A stretch of 64,000 nucleotides of DNA from Burkholderiales bacterium RIFCSPLOWO2_12_FULL_65_40 (GCA_001770955.1 MESL01000029.1:62694-126693); one strand, 5' to 3'; shown: positions 37,397-45,968, counted from the first letter of the stretch. Notes: generated by a model not told the origin, from the sequence alone. Translations and numbers: made by a program.

Positions 37397-38548
37397 ATGA
37401 ACCCCGACGCCCTCGCCCGCCTGCGCTCCGTGCTGCAAACCCATGTGGACCAGGGCCTTCTGCCAGGTGCCGTGGCCCTGGTGCACCACCGGGGCCGGAC
37501 CGTGCTGCACGAAGCCGTGGGCCACCAGCGCCCGCCCTCCGCCGAAGCGGCAGCGCCCGCCATGGCGCCGGACACGGTGTTTCGCATCTACTCGATGACC
37601 AAGCCCATCGCCTCGCTGGTGGCGATGATGGCGATGGAAGAAGGCCGCCTGCTGCTGTCGCACCCGGTGGCCCACTACCTGCCGGCCTTTGCCGCGCAGC
37701 AGGTGTACGACCCGACCACAGGCGCCACCACCCCCGCCCCGCGCGAGGCCACCGTGCACGACCTGCTGCGCCACACCGCCGGCCTGAGCTACGCCTGGGA
37801 CCTGGGCACCGTGCCCGACGCCTACCGCGCCGCGCGCATCGGATCGCGCCGCCACAGCAACACCGAACTGGCGGCCGCACTCGGCCCGCTGCCGCTGGTG
37901 CACGCACCCGGCAGCTGCTGGGAATACAGCCGCGCCACCGATGTGCTGGGCGCCGTGCTGGAAGTGATCGAGGGCGAGCCCCTGGGCGCCATCCTGCAGC
38001 GCCGCGTGTTCGGCCCGCTGGGCATGCACGACACCGGGTTCTCGGTGCCTGCAGCACAGCAGCACCGCCTGGCCGAGCCCTTTGCACGCGACCCGCAGAC
38101 CGGCCTGAAGGTGGCGCTGATCGACGTGACCGCCCCACCCGTGTTCGAGTCGGCGGGCGGCGGGCTGGTGTCCACCGCCAGCGACTACGCACGTTTTCTG
38201 CAGCTGATGCTGGGCCGGGGCACCGCACCGGGCCCGGACGGCCCCGTGCGGCTGCTGGGCCGCGCCACGGTGGACTTCATGACGGCCGACCACCTGGGCA
38301 CCCTGCCCGTGGTGGGTGACATCTTGCCCACGGGCTATGGATTTGGCCTGGGCGTGGCGGTGCGCACCGCTACCGGCCTGGCCACGCGCCCGGGCTCGGC
38401 CGGGCACTACAGCTGGAGCGGCCTCGGGGGCACCTTCTTCTTCGTGGACCCGGCCGAAGACCTGTTTGCCATCTTGCTCACCCAGGCCCCTGGCCAGCTG
38501 CGCTATCTTTGCGAGCTGTACCCTGCCCTGGTGTACGCAGCGCTCTGA
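37397..38548 (+). CDS. Serine hydrolase of the class C beta-lactamase/esterase family
   Basis: Penicillin-binding-protein-like serine hydrolase of 383 residues without signal peptide. The nucleophile motif is S66-M-T-K69 in FRIYSMTKPIAS, the Tyr motif Y-S-R in WEYSRATDVLG, and the third motif region is HYSWSGLGGTFFF. A cytoplasmic enzyme of this type is more likely an esterase or amidase than a drug-resistance lactamase. As last gene of the operon it may release the carboxylic acid that the ligase activates. No ribosome site precedes the ATG, because repeat copy D lies directly upstream. Confidence 0.88.
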   Translation: MNPDALARLRSVLQTHVDQGLLPGAVALVHHRGRTVLHEAVGHQRPPSAEAAAPAMAPDTVFRIYSMTKPIASLVAMMAMEEGRLLLSHPVAHYLPAFAAQQVYDPTTGATTPAPREATVHDLLRHTAGLSYAWDLGTVPDAYRAARIGSRRHSNTELAAALGPLPLVHAPGSCWEYSRATDVLGAVLEVIEGEPLGAILQRRVFGPLGMHDTGFSVPAAQQHRLAEPFARDPQTGLKVALIDVTAPPVFESAGGGLVSTASDYARFLQLMLGRGTAPGPDGPVRLLGRATVDFMTADHLGTLPVVGDILPTGYGFGLGVAVRTATGLATRPGSAGHYSWSGLGGTFFFVDPAEDLFAILLTQAPGQLRYLCELYPALVYAAL

Positions 38549-38552
38549 AACA

Positions 38553-38586
38553 ACAAGGCCCGCCCTCTTGCGATGGCGGGCCTTGT
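38553..38586. terminator. Bidirectional terminator-like hairpin
   Basis: ACAAGGCCCGCC (38553-38564) and GGCGGGCCTTGT (38575-38586) form a perfect 12-bp stem with a ten-base loop. It sits in the 53-base gap between the convergent serine hydrolase and livK genes. The U-tract is short on both strands, but the position fits termination of both operons. Confidence 0.75.
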
Positions 38587-38601
38587 GATCTGGCGCCTGG
38601 C

Positions 38602-39768
38602 TTACTTGGCCAGATCGCTCAGGCGGATCTCACGCACCTTGCCGCCCTCGATCACGGCCACGCGGGTGTTGGCCGTGGAGCCGCCACGTTCGTTCACACC
38701 GTTGATGTCGTGCGGGTTGTGCGCATCGGGCAGGGCCTTGAAAGCCTTGTCCAGATTGGCGCGAATGGCCGCTGCATCGCTGGTGCTGCCGGCCATCTTC
38801 ATGGCCAACGCGGTGGCGTGCACGGCGGTGTAGTTCAGCGACACCTCCGAGCTCGGGTCGCGGCCCGGGTTGAGCTTGCGGAAGCGTTCGACGAAGGCCT
38901 TGGTGATGGGAGAGCTGTCCTCCACCACCGGCAGCACGCCAATCGATCCTTCCAGCGGGCCATAGCCGCCGGTGATCTTGCCGATCTCGTCCATCTTGGC
39001 CTGGTCGATGATGACGAAGCCGCCCTTGAAGCCCAGTTCGCGCGCCTGCTTGACCACCAGGCCCGTGGGCTCGGAGGCGCCGCCGATGAACAGCACGTCG
39101 GGCTTGGACGCCAGCACGCGGCTCACGCCGCTGTAGAAGTCGGTGGCACGGTTGTACGACATCGGGTTTTCGGCCACGACCTTGCCGCCAGCCGCTTCCC
39201 AGGCGGGCTTGAACGCCGCCGTCCAGGCCTTGGCGTAGTCATGGTCGGCATTGGCCACGGCCACGTTCTTGCCGTACTTGCCCATGGCGTGGCTCACGAA
39301 GGGCTTGATATAGGACGTGAACTCGGGCGGAATGCGCAGCGTGAGCTTGTTGCCCTTCTCGGTGATCTGCGGCACGCTGGTGTAGGACAGCAGCAGCACC
39401 TTCTGCTGCTCGTTGATGGCCTGCACGGCAAAGCTGCCACCCGAGTGCGGCACCAGCACGGCGGCAGCCTTGTGCTCCTGCACCAGGCGCTGGGTGTTGA
39501 TGGCGGTTTCGGACGGGTTGTACTTGTCGTCCAGGGCGACGACCTCCAGCTTCACTTTCTGGCCCGCCACCTCCAGCCCCGCCTCGTTGATTTCCTTGAT
39601 GGCCATCTCCATGCCGCTGAGCACGTTCTTGCCGTACAGCGCGGCGCCTCCGCTCAAGGGGCCGGAATAGCCGATCTTGACGACCTGCTGGGCCATGGCC
39701 GGGGCAACGCCCAGCAGCGTTGCGGCGAAGGTGCTGGCGCACAGGCGAAGAATGGTCTTGCGTTTCAT
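38602..39768 (-). CDS. Branched-chain amino-acid-type ABC transporter, substrate-binding protein
   Basis: Periplasmic Leu/Ile/Val-BP-type protein of 388 residues. A signal peptide (KRKTILRLCASTFAATLLGVAPAMA) is followed by VVKIGYSGPLSGGAALYGKN, the usual opening of the family, and by VPHSGGSFAVQAINEQQ. It is the last gene of livH-livM-livG-livF-livK and follows the first ATPase gene by 32 bases, with an AGGAGA ribosome site. In a neighbourhood of acyl-CoA genes such systems often import aromatic or aliphatic carboxylates rather than amino acids; this is inference. Confidence 0.92.
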   Translation of the reverse strand: MKRKTILRLCASTFAATLLGVAPAMAQQVVKIGYSGPLSGGAALYGKNVLSGMEMAIKEINEAGLEVAGQKVKLEVVALDDKYNPSETAINTQRLVQEHKAAAVLVPHSGGSFAVQAINEQQKVLLLSYTSVPQITEKGNKLTLRIPPEFTSYIKPFVSHAMGKYGKNVAVANADHDYAKAWTAAFKPAWEAAGGKVVAENPMSYNRATDFYSGVSRVLASKPDVLFIGGASEPTGLVVKQARELGFKGGFVIIDQAKMDEIGKITGGYGPLEGSIGVLPVVEDSSPITKAFVERFRKLNPGRDPSSEVSLNYTAVHATALAMKMAGSTSDAAAIRANLDKAFKALPDAHNPHDINGVNERGGSTANTRVAVIEGGKVREIRLSDLAK

Positions 39769-39800
39769 GCTGTCTCCTAGTGGTGGAAAGAAAGGGGAAA

Positions 39801-40508
39801 TCAGGCGCCGATGTAGGCGCGGCGTACGGCTTCGTTGTTCATGAGACTCTCGCGGTCGCCTTCCATGACGATGCGGCCGCTCTCGATCACGTAGGCGCGG
39901 TGGGCAATCTTCAGCGCGGCAAACGCGTTCTGCTCGGCCAGCAGCACCGTGGTGCCGGCCTGGTTGATGCGCTGGATGACCTCGAAGGTCTGCTTGATGA
40001 CCAGCGGCGCCAGGCCCAGCGAGGGCTCATCGAGCAGCAGCACCTTGGGCCGGCCCATCAGCGCGCGGCCGATGGCCACCATCTGCTGTTGGCCGCCGCT
40101 GAGCGAGCCGGCCGGGTCGTCCTTTTTCTGGTCGAGGATGGGGAACAGCGCCAGCACCTCGTCGAGGCGCTGGCGGTTGCCGGCACTGTCGCCGCGGTGC
40201 ACGTAGGCGCCGAGCATCAGGTTCTTCAACACCGACATGCCGGGGAACAGTTTGCGCCCCTCGGGGCACTGCACCACGCCGTGGGCGACGATCTGCGAGG
40301 GTTTCATGCCCACCAGGTTCTTGTCGCCATAGCGGATGGCACCGCCCGCCGCCTTGTGGATGCCGCTGATGGTCAGGAAGATGGAGCTCTTGCCCGCGCC
40401 GTTGGCGCCCAGCAGCACCACCAGCTCGCCCTGGTCGGCGTGCAGGCTCACGCCATTGAGGGCCGTGAAGCTGCCGTAGTTCAGCGATACGTTCTCAAGC
40501 GTCAGCAT
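39801..40508 (-). CDS. livF: Liv-type ABC transporter, ATP-binding protein LivF
   Basis: ATPase of 235 residues, the size of LivF. Walker A is GANGAGKSS, the signature [15 protein letters not shown], Walker [14 protein letters not shown] and the switch region [14 protein letters not shown]. It pairs with LivG on the LivHM channel. The start at ATG 40508 overlaps the end of livG by 14 bases. The characteristic LAEQN in place of a VVTHD-type H-loop distinguishes LivF from LivG. Confidence 0.94.
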   Translation of the reverse strand: MLTLENVSLNYGSFTALNGVSLHADQGELVVLLGANGAGKSSIFLTISGIHKAAGGAIRYGDKNLVGMKPSQIVAHGVVQCPEGRKLFPGMSVLKNLMLGAYVHRGDSAGNRQRLDEVLALFPILDQKKDDPAGSLSGGQQQMVAIGRALMGRPKVLLLDEPSLGLAPLVIKQTFEVIQRINQAGTTVLLAEQNAFAALKIAHRAYVIESGRIVMEGDRESLMNNEAVRRAYIGA

Positions 40509-41259
40509 GCTCGCTCCCCAGGTAGGCATCGATCACGGCCGGGTTCGCCTGGATCTCGGCGGGCGTGCCTTCGGCAATTTTTTCGCCATAGCTGAGCACC
40601 AGAATCTTGTCGGCCAGGCTCATGATCATGTTCATCTTGTGTTCGATCAGGCACACGGTCAGGCCGCTCTGCACCATCTTGCGGATGAGGTCGGCCAGGC
40701 CCTGGGTTTCGTCGGGGTTCACGCCGCCGGCAGGCTCGTCGAGCAGCAGCAGGCGCGGGCCGGTGGCCAGGGCCAGGGCGAACGCCACGCGCTTGCGCTC
40801 CTCCTGCGAGATGTCGCCCGCCATGCGGTTCTCCAGGTGCGAGAGGCCGACGAAGTTCAGCGCGTCGCGCGCCTTCTCGCGGCAGATGCGCTCTTCCTCG
40901 CGCAGCAGGCTGGAGCCGCGCAGCACGTCGAGCAGGCCGGATTTCGTGCGCAGGCGGTGGCCGACGATGAGGTTGTCGAGCACCGAGGCCATATCGAACA
41001 GCGCCGTGGTCTGGAAGGTGCGCGCCACGCCCAGGTGCGCCACCTGGTCGGTGCGCAGCGAGGTCACGTCCTGGCCTTCGAGCGTGATGGTGCCCGAGGT
41101 GGGGCGGTGCACGCCGCTGATGAGGTTGAAGAACGTCGTCTTGCCCGCACCGTTGGGGCCGATGATGGCGTTGATCTTGCCCGCCTCGATGGTGGTGCTG
41201 ACGTCATTGACGGCCGCCAGCCCACCGAAGCGCTTGGTCAGGTGTTCAATCTTGAGCAT
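40495..41259 (-). CDS. livG: Liv-type ABC transporter, ATP-binding protein LivG
   Basis: ATPase of 254 residues. Walker A is GPNGAGKTT, followed by [15 protein letters not shown]. The signature region is modified to [15 protein letters not shown], as in many LivG proteins, and Walker B is [15 protein letters not shown]. The H-loop is [12 protein letters not shown]. The start at ATG 41259 overlaps the livM end by 14 bases, the same overlap as between livG and livF, so the three are tightly coupled in translation. Confidence 0.94.
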   Translation of the reverse strand: MLKIEHLTKRFGGLAAVNDVSTTIEAGKINAIIGPNGAGKTTFFNLISGVHRPTSGTITLEGQDVTSLRTDQVAHLGVARTFQTTALFDMASVLDNLIVGHRLRTKSGLLDVLRGSSLLREEERICREKARDALNFVGLSHLENRMAGDISQEERKRVAFALALATGPRLLLLDEPAGGVNPDETQGLADLIRKMVQSGLTVCLIEHKMNMIMSLADKILVLSYGEKIAEGTPAEIQANPAVIDAYLGSEHADA

Positions 41260-42214
41260 GTTGGCCTCCCTGTGCGGCGCGGCGCGCGCGCCAGCCCAGA
41301 TAGGTGCCCACGATGCCGTGCGGGACAAAAATCACCAGCAGCACCAGGATGGGCCCGAAGACGAGGAAGCGGTATTCCTGCAGAAACTGCAGGTACTGCG
41401 TGAGCCAGGGCATGGCCAGCGCGCCCAGCAGGGGGCCGAGCAGCGTGCCCAGGCCGCCGATGAGCATGTACATGGTCATGTCGAAGGTGTGCTCCACCCC
41501 GGCCACGCCGGGGCCAATGAAGCGCACGTAACCCGCATACAGCCCACCCGACATGCCGGCATAGAACACCGACAGCATGAAGGCCAGCGTCTTGTTGCGC
41601 ATGAGGTTGATGCCCAGCGACTCGGCCAGTTCATCGCTGTTGCGAATCGCCATGAAGGTGCGGCCCAGCAGCGAGTTGACGATGCGCCGCATGGCCCACA
41701 GGCCGACCACCAGCCAGAAGAACACCAGGTAGTACAGCGCCAGCGGCGTATCGAAGCGGATCGCGCCGATGGGCTCGGGCGCCGGGATGCCCATGATGCC
41801 CACGGTGCCGTGCGTCAGGCCCTCCCACTTCTCGATCACCAGGAACATGATGTAGCCCACGCACAGCGTGAAGATCGAGAAGTAGTGGCCCTTGAGCCGC
41901 AGCGACAGGATGCCGATGAAGTAGCCCAGGAAGGCCGTGACCACGCCCGAGAGCGCAAAGGCGCCCCAGAACGACCAGCCATGGTCCACCGTGAGAATGC
42001 CCACGGTGTAGGCCCCCACGGCCATGAATCCCGCGTGCGCCAGGTTGAACTGCCCGGTGTAGCCGGTGATGAGGTTCAGCCCGATGGTGGCAATGGCGAA
42101 GATGTAGGCCGTGCCCATCACCGTGAGGTGGTAGTCGTTGCCCGTGAACAGCGGAAACAGCAGGCCCGCAGCCAGCAGCAGGGCCCAGCCCAGCTTGCCT
42201 TCGAGATATGCCAT
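41246..42214 (-). CDS. livM: Liv-type ABC transporter, permease LivM
   Basis: Inner-membrane permease of 322 residues with about nine helices. The family mark GLNLITGYTGQFNLAHAGFMAVGAY is present near residues 45-69, and AIRNSDELAESLGINLMRNK forms the cytoplasmic coupling loop. The C-terminal region GGLGTLLGPLLGAL precedes the last helix. It forms the heterodimeric channel with LivH, whose stop codon lies two bases upstream. Confidence 0.94.
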   Translation of the reverse strand: MAYLEGKLGWALLLAAGLLFPLFTGNDYHLTVMGTAYIFAIATIGLNLITGYTGQFNLAHAGFMAVGAYTVGILTVDHGWSFWGAFALSGVVTAFLGYFIGILSLRLKGHYFSIFTLCVGYIMFLVIEKWEGLTHGTVGIMGIPAPEPIGAIRFDTPLALYYLVFFWLVVGLWAMRRIVNSLLGRTFMAIRNSDELAESLGINLMRNKTLAFMLSVFYAGMSGGLYAGYVRFIGPGVAGVEHTFDMTMYMLIGGLGTLLGPLLGALAMPWLTQYLQFLQEYRFLVFGPILVLLVIFVPHGIVGTYLGWRARRAAQGGQHAQD

Positions 42215-42216
42215 GG

Positions 42217-43083
42217 TCAGCGCACTCCCTTGGTGAACAGGCCCTGCGGGCGCAGCGACAGGATGAACACCAGCAGCACGAAGGCGATGATGTCCTTGTA
42301 GTCGGTGGAGATGTAGAAGGCGCCGAAGCTCTCGGCGAAGCCGATGATCAGGCCGCCCACGATGGCGCCGGGCACGCTGCCCATGCCGCCGAGGATGATG
42401 ATGACGAAGGCCTTGGTGATCACCAGGTGCCCCATCGCCGGGTACACGAGGTTGATGGGCGCATACAGCGTGGCCGCCACGGCGGCAAGCACACCCGAGA
42501 TGGCGAAGGTGAGCATGGCCACGCGGTTGGCGTCGATGCCGACCAGCGAGGCACCGTCACGGTTCTGCGCCATGGCGATGATGGTCGAACCCATGACCGT
42601 CTTTTTCAGGAACAGGTGCAGCACCACCATGAGCGCGAACGCGGCGGCGATGATGAGCAGGCGCTGCACCGGCGCCGTGACGCCCGCCAGCTCGATGATG
42701 CCGTTGTAGGGCGTCTGCATGCGGTGGAAGTCGGCGCCCCAGACGGCTTGCGCGGCGGCCTCCAAAAACAGCAGCATGCCGATGGCGGCAATCATGGGGT
42801 GCAGGCCCGAGGCGTTGCGCAGCGGGTGGAACACCAGCCGCTCGGCCAGCACGGCAATCAAGGCCACGCACAGGGCCGCGCCACCCATGGCCAGCCAGTA
42901 GTTCCAGCCCCAGGCCGACATGAGGTGGAACGACACGAAGGCGCCGAACATGTAGAACGCGCCGTGGGCAAAGTTGGGCACGTGCAGGATGCCGTACACC
43001 AGCGTCAGCCCCAGGGCCACCAGACCGTAGATGCCGCCCAGGGTGAAGCCGTTGAGGACTTGCTGCAGAAACATCTCCATCAT
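42217..43083 (-). CDS. livH: Liv-type ABC transporter, permease LivH
   Basis: Inner-membrane permease of 288 residues. The N-terminal FLQQVLNGFTLGGIYGLVALGLTLVYGI, the coupling loop NRDGASLVGIDANRVAMLTFA and the segment VIIILGGMGSVPGAIVGG are LivH marks. The ATG at 43083 was chosen because GGAGG lies about five bases upstream; an in-frame GTG/ATG further up would add Arg-rich residues. It is the first gene of the Liv operon, preceded by a 663-base gap that holds candidate operators. Confidence 0.93.
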   Translation of the reverse strand: MMEMFLQQVLNGFTLGGIYGLVALGLTLVYGILHVPNFAHGAFYMFGAFVSFHLMSAWGWNYWLAMGGAALCVALIAVLAERLVFHPLRNASGLHPMIAAIGMLLFLEAAAQAVWGADFHRMQTPYNGIIELAGVTAPVQRLLIIAAAFALMVVLHLFLKKTVMGSTIIAMAQNRDGASLVGIDANRVAMLTFAISGVLAAVAATLYAPINLVYPAMGHLVITKAFVIIILGGMGSVPGAIVGGLIIGFAESFGAFYISTDYKDIIAFVLLVFILSLRPQGLFTKGVR

Positions 43084-43300
43084 ACGGCCCTCCGGGCTGC
43101 GGCGGGGGCCGGGCACCGGGCCCGCCTGTCATGCGGGGGCCATGCCCTGCGGGCGTTGGACCCCGTGTCCGGGAGTGTCTGCATCATCTGGCTCCTGTAA
43201 GTTGGCACTGTGGCGGGCCGCTCTGTTCCGATCCACCCCATGGGTGCGTACGGACGAAAGGGGGATTGCCAGCGCAGCTTACGGGCCGATCGATAGGCCA

Positions 43301-43328
43301 AAAGTACGAATTCCGCTATGCAGAACAA
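43301..43328 (-). promoter_or_regulatory. Candidate livH promoter containing operator 4
   Basis: On the minus strand TTGTTC (43328-43323), a 16-base spacer and TACTTT (43306-43301) resemble a sigma-70 promoter. The spacer and -35 contain TTCTGCATAGCGGAA (43325-43311), an imperfect version of the TTCTGCA-N-TGCAGAA palindrome (five of seven positions in one arm). A bound regulator here would block RNA polymerase. Confidence 0.55.
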
Positions 43329-43446
43329 TTTGAGGGTAAACACCCATGCCTGCGGGTCTGTTCCAGTCACATAGATGACTTTTGACGGCAGTTACGGATT
43401 TTTGCAATCGCCATTCGATTGTCACAGCGTGCCATGGCGTTGCACA

Positions 43447-43463
43447 GTTCTGTAATGCAGAAC
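43447..43463. promoter_or_regulatory. Palindromic operator 3 (candidate IclR site) upstream of livH
   Basis: GTTCTGTAATGCAGAAC: arms TTCTGTA and TGCAGAA around one base (43448-43462), one mismatch from the perfect palindromes at 29735 and 29904. Centre-to-centre distance to operator 4 is 137 bases, close to 13 helical turns. Confidence 0.68.
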
Positions 43464-43542
43464 AACCACGAAACCTCGCCAGTGCAGGCTTCGGCCACCC
43501 CTGACCGGGACGATGCGCTGGAGCAGCGCCCCATTCGCGGCC

Positions 43543-43600
43543 TATTTTGCTATTATTAATATAGCTGTTGACGCTTTATACATGAGCGCCATTGCCGGTT
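43543..43600 (-). repeat. Dispersed ~55-bp repeat family 1, copy E
   Basis: Reverse complement reads AAAACCGGCAATGGCGCTCATG, then TATAAAGCGTCAACAGCTATATTAATAATAGC, aligning with copies C, F and G in the GGC-core-AAGCG-AGCTAT-AATAGC succession. It lies about 150 bases upstream of the shikimate kinase start. Confidence 0.72.
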
Positions 43601-43746
43601 TTTATTCCTATTTTCGGAACCATTCGGCCGCCGCGCAGCACCCCGGCGCCACCGGCTGCGGCATGGCAGCGCCGTAAACTGGAGTCCCGGCAGGCCGATG
43701 GTGGCCTGCCCTGAATGTCACGCGTCCCGTGAACGGATGGAGGTTT

Positions 43747-44313
43747 ATGCAGATTCGCTGTGCACTGGTCGGCATGCCCGGCTCGGGAAAGTCCACCGTG
43801 GGCCGGCAGCTGGCCCACCGGCTCGGGGTGGCATTCGTGGACCTGGACCACCGGCTGGAGCAGGTCATTGGCACCACCATCCGCAGCTATTTCGAAACGG
43901 AAGGCGAGGAGCGCTTTCGCGACCTCGAAGCGCGCGTGCTGGCCGAGGTGGCGCAGCAGCCCGGCGGCCTGGTGCTGTCCACCGGCGGGGGTGCCGTGCT
44001 GCGCCCCGAAAACCGGGAGGTTTTGCGCCGCCTGGGCACCGTGCTGTACCTCCGTGCCTCGCCCGAAGAGATCTACAAACGCGTGAAGCACGACAAAACC
44101 CGTCCCTTGCTGCAGGGCGGCAACCCCCTGGAGAAGCTGCGCGAGCTCTACGCGCAGCGCGACCGCCTGTACCGCGAGACGGCGCACTATGTGATCGAAA
44201 CCGGGCGTCCCACCGTCAGTACGCTGGTCAACATGGTGATGATGCAGCTGGAGATGGCGCAAAGCGCTGCTGCGCAGCCCACCACACCGCAAGGCGGAGA
44301 ACCTGGCGGCTGA
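43747..44313 (+). CDS. aroK: Shikimate kinase
   Basis: P-loop kinase of 188 residues that phosphorylates shikimate in the chorismate pathway. Walker A is GMPGSGKST, followed by FVDLDHRLE (Asp for Mg and shikimate), SYFETEGEERFRDLE, the shikimate-binding STGGGAVLRPENR and the lid HDKTRPLLQGGNP. The C-terminal 20 residues are Ala/Gln/Pro-rich. The ATG at 43747 follows GGAGG with only three bases between; a GTG at 43729 is an alternative start. aroB, the usual neighbour in proteobacteria, is absent. The gene instead sits between a carboxylate importer and a crotonase. Confidence 0.9.
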   Translation: MQIRCALVGMPGSGKSTVGRQLAHRLGVAFVDLDHRLEQVIGTTIRSYFETEGEERFRDLEARVLAEVAQQPGGLVLSTGGGAVLRPENREVLRRLGTVLYLRASPEEIYKRVKHDKTRPLLQGGNPLEKLRELYAQRDRLYRETAHYVIETGRPTVSTLVNMVMMQLEMAQSAAAQPTTPQGGEPGG

Positions 44314-44401
44314 TGTCGTCGCAATGACAAGCGGGCCACGCTGCGCTTCCTACACTGGGCCATCGCCAATTCCGGCGACCGGACTCTCAAGGAGACTCAG
44401 C

Positions 44402-45175
44402 ATGGCATGGAATATTGAAGTGGTGAACGAATGCGCCGTGGTGCGCATGAACACGAACAAGGTCAACGTCCAGAACGAGCAGTTCTTCGGCGATCTGCAT
44501 GGCGCCTTTGACCGGCTGGAGCGCGAGTTCAGCGAGTTGCCCGTGGTGCTGACCGGCCAGGGCAATGCCTTCTCGGCCGGCATCGATTTCCAGTACAGCT
44601 TCGACATCTTCGGCAGCGGAAATCCGGACAAGATCAGGGATTGGTACCGGGCCTACCGCGAAACCAATCTGCGCATCTTCACCTACCCGCGCCCCACGGT
44701 GGCCGCGGTCAACGGCCATGCCATCGCCGGAGGCCTGATCACGGCGCTGGACTGCGACTTCCGGGTGGCAGCCCGCAAGCCCGCCAAGTTTGGCCTCAAC
44801 GAGGTGCCCATCGGCATCCCGATGCCTGCGGCCTATGTGGAAATCATCAAATACACCCTGGGCGATCAGGTCGGCGCACTGACCACCCTGCGCGGCAAGC
44901 TGTACGACTTCGACGAGGCCGAGCGCCTGGGCTTCTTCCACGAAGTAGTGGAACCCGACCAGCTCATCGCCACTGCAATCGACTACGCCCGCTGCATCAC
45001 CCCGGACTGCAACACCGCCTACGCCATGTCCAAGAAGGCCTTGCAGGACAGCGTGATGCGGCAAATCCAGGAGCGCACTGTGGCCCTGGATGCCCAGTTG
45101 CCCGTGGGCATGAGCGACGAGGGCAATCGCCGGGCGCAGGACCGGCGCCGGCAGGAAATCATGCACAAGCGCTGA
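44402..45175 (+). CDS. Enoyl-CoA hydratase/isomerase (crotonase) family protein
   Basis: Crotonase-fold protein of 257 residues. Oxyanion-hole segments are NAFSAGIDFQYSF and AVNGHAIAGGLITALDCDFRVA; NEVPIGIPMPAAYVEIIKY replaces the common catalytic-Glu region. The usual pair of acidic catalytic residues is not obvious, so the reaction may be an isomerisation, hydrolysis or decarboxylation rather than hydration. An AAGGAG ribosome site precedes ATG 44402. It lies 88 bases after the shikimate kinase gene and may be transcribed with it. Confidence 0.85.
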   Translation: MAWNIEVVNECAVVRMNTNKVNVQNEQFFGDLHGAFDRLEREFSELPVVLTGQGNAFSAGIDFQYSFDIFGSGNPDKIRDWYRAYRETNLRIFTYPRPTVAAVNGHAIAGGLITALDCDFRVAARKPAKFGLNEVPIGIPMPAAYVEIIKYTLGDQVGALTTLRGKLYDFDEAERLGFFHEVVEPDQLIATAIDYARCITPDCNTAYAMSKKALQDSVMRQIQERTVALDAQLPVGMSDEGNRRAQDRRRQEIMHKR

Positions 45176-45242
45176 GCGGGAATTCGACGGCCATGCCCCC
45201 GATGCACAGGCTGCGACCGGCTGCCGCTGCGCGAAGCCACCA

Positions 45243-45968
45243 TCAGCCCGGGTCGCTGGCCGCCTGACCTTCGCTCAGCACGTAGCTGCGCAGCCCGGGC
45301 ACATGGGCCACAAGCTGGCCTTTCTTGGGCTCGATGCTCACCAGCCTGCGCAGCTTGAACTCGCCGAGCGCCTGATTGACCCGTTGCCGCGACAGGCCGC
45401 AAATCAAGGCCAGCTCGTGCTGGGAAATGGCCAGTTCCTGCACGCCGCTGGCTTGGTCGTCGGCCACCATCAGCAGCCCCCGGGCCACACGAAACTCGGG
45501 CCGCAAAAGCCGGGAAGCGGCCAGCATGGTCACGAACGCACCCATGCGCGCATTCATGGTTTCGGTCAGGAAATGATTGAACGGAATGGAGGCGTTGCGC
45601 AGGGTCTCGAAGGTCTGGGCCGGAATCAGGCAGATGCGCGCGGCCGTCAGAGCGCGCAGATCGTAACGGCGCATTTCCTTCTTGAGCAGGGAGCCATCGC
45701 CGCCCCATTCGCCTTCACGCAGGCAATACAAGGTGGTCTCCGAGCCGTCGGCGCCCACGACGTACATCTGCAGGTAGCCCTTCAGGAGCCCGTACCAATA
45801 CAGGCTAGGCATGCCCTCGCGCGCAATGTAGTCGCCCGGTTCTGCGGTTTTCTCGCTGGCGGTATCGAGCGTGAGTGCGCGCAACTCGGGCGAAAGCCCG
45901 CGATACCAGGCCCATTGCTCCAGAAACCCGGCAATGCGGTCGGTCGCAGGGGACGGCTGGGGGTTCAT
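45243..45968 (-). CDS. Crp/Fnr-family transcriptional regulator
   Basis: Regulator of 241 residues. A cyclic-nucleotide-binding-type beta-roll occupies about 25-145 (EPGDYIAREGMPSLYWYGLLKGYLQMYV), followed by a long dimerisation helix and a C-terminal helix-turn-helix ISQHELALICGLSRQRVNQALGEFK (about 185-210). There is no Fnr-type N-terminal cysteine cluster. The start at 45968 (MNPQPSP) is preferred; a longer frame extends 16 codons upstream. It follows the HD-GYP gene on the same strand by 53 bases and may be its partner. Confidence 0.9.
   Translation of the reverse strand: MNPQPSPATDRIAGFLEQWAWYRGLSPELRALTLDTASEKTAEPGDYIAREGMPSLYWYGLLKGYLQMYVVGADGSETTLYCLREGEWGGDGSLLKKEMRRYDLRALTAARICLIPAQTFETLRNASIPFNHFLTETMNARMGAFVTMLAASRLLRPEFRVARGLLMVADDQASGVQELAISQHELALICGLSRQRVNQALGEFKLRRLVSIEPKKGQLVAHVPGLRSYVLSEGQAASDPG

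Larger units (their letters stand above)
43084..43746. other. Long regulatory intergenic region (663 bases) between livH and the shikimate kinase gene
   Basis: The gap holds, from left to right: about 210 bases of livH leader without ORF, a candidate promoter with an embedded operator (43301-43328), a second palindromic operator (43447-43463) and repeat copy E (43543-43600). The stretch 43600-43739 contains nothing recognisable apart from the ribosome site of the kinase gene. Locally AT-rich stretches at 43300-43460 and 43545-43620 contrast with the GC-rich surroundings. Confidence 0.65.

Noticed and set aside
37397-38548. Serine hydrolase considered as an antibiotic-resistance class C beta-lactamase
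   Set aside because: No signal peptide, YSR instead of the AmpC YAN motif, and membership of a catabolic operon; an esterase-type role is more likely.
43311-43325. Operator 4 considered as a site for the shikimate kinase gene
   Set aside because: It lies more than 400 bases from that start but inside a promoter-like sequence pointing to livH, so it was assigned to livH.
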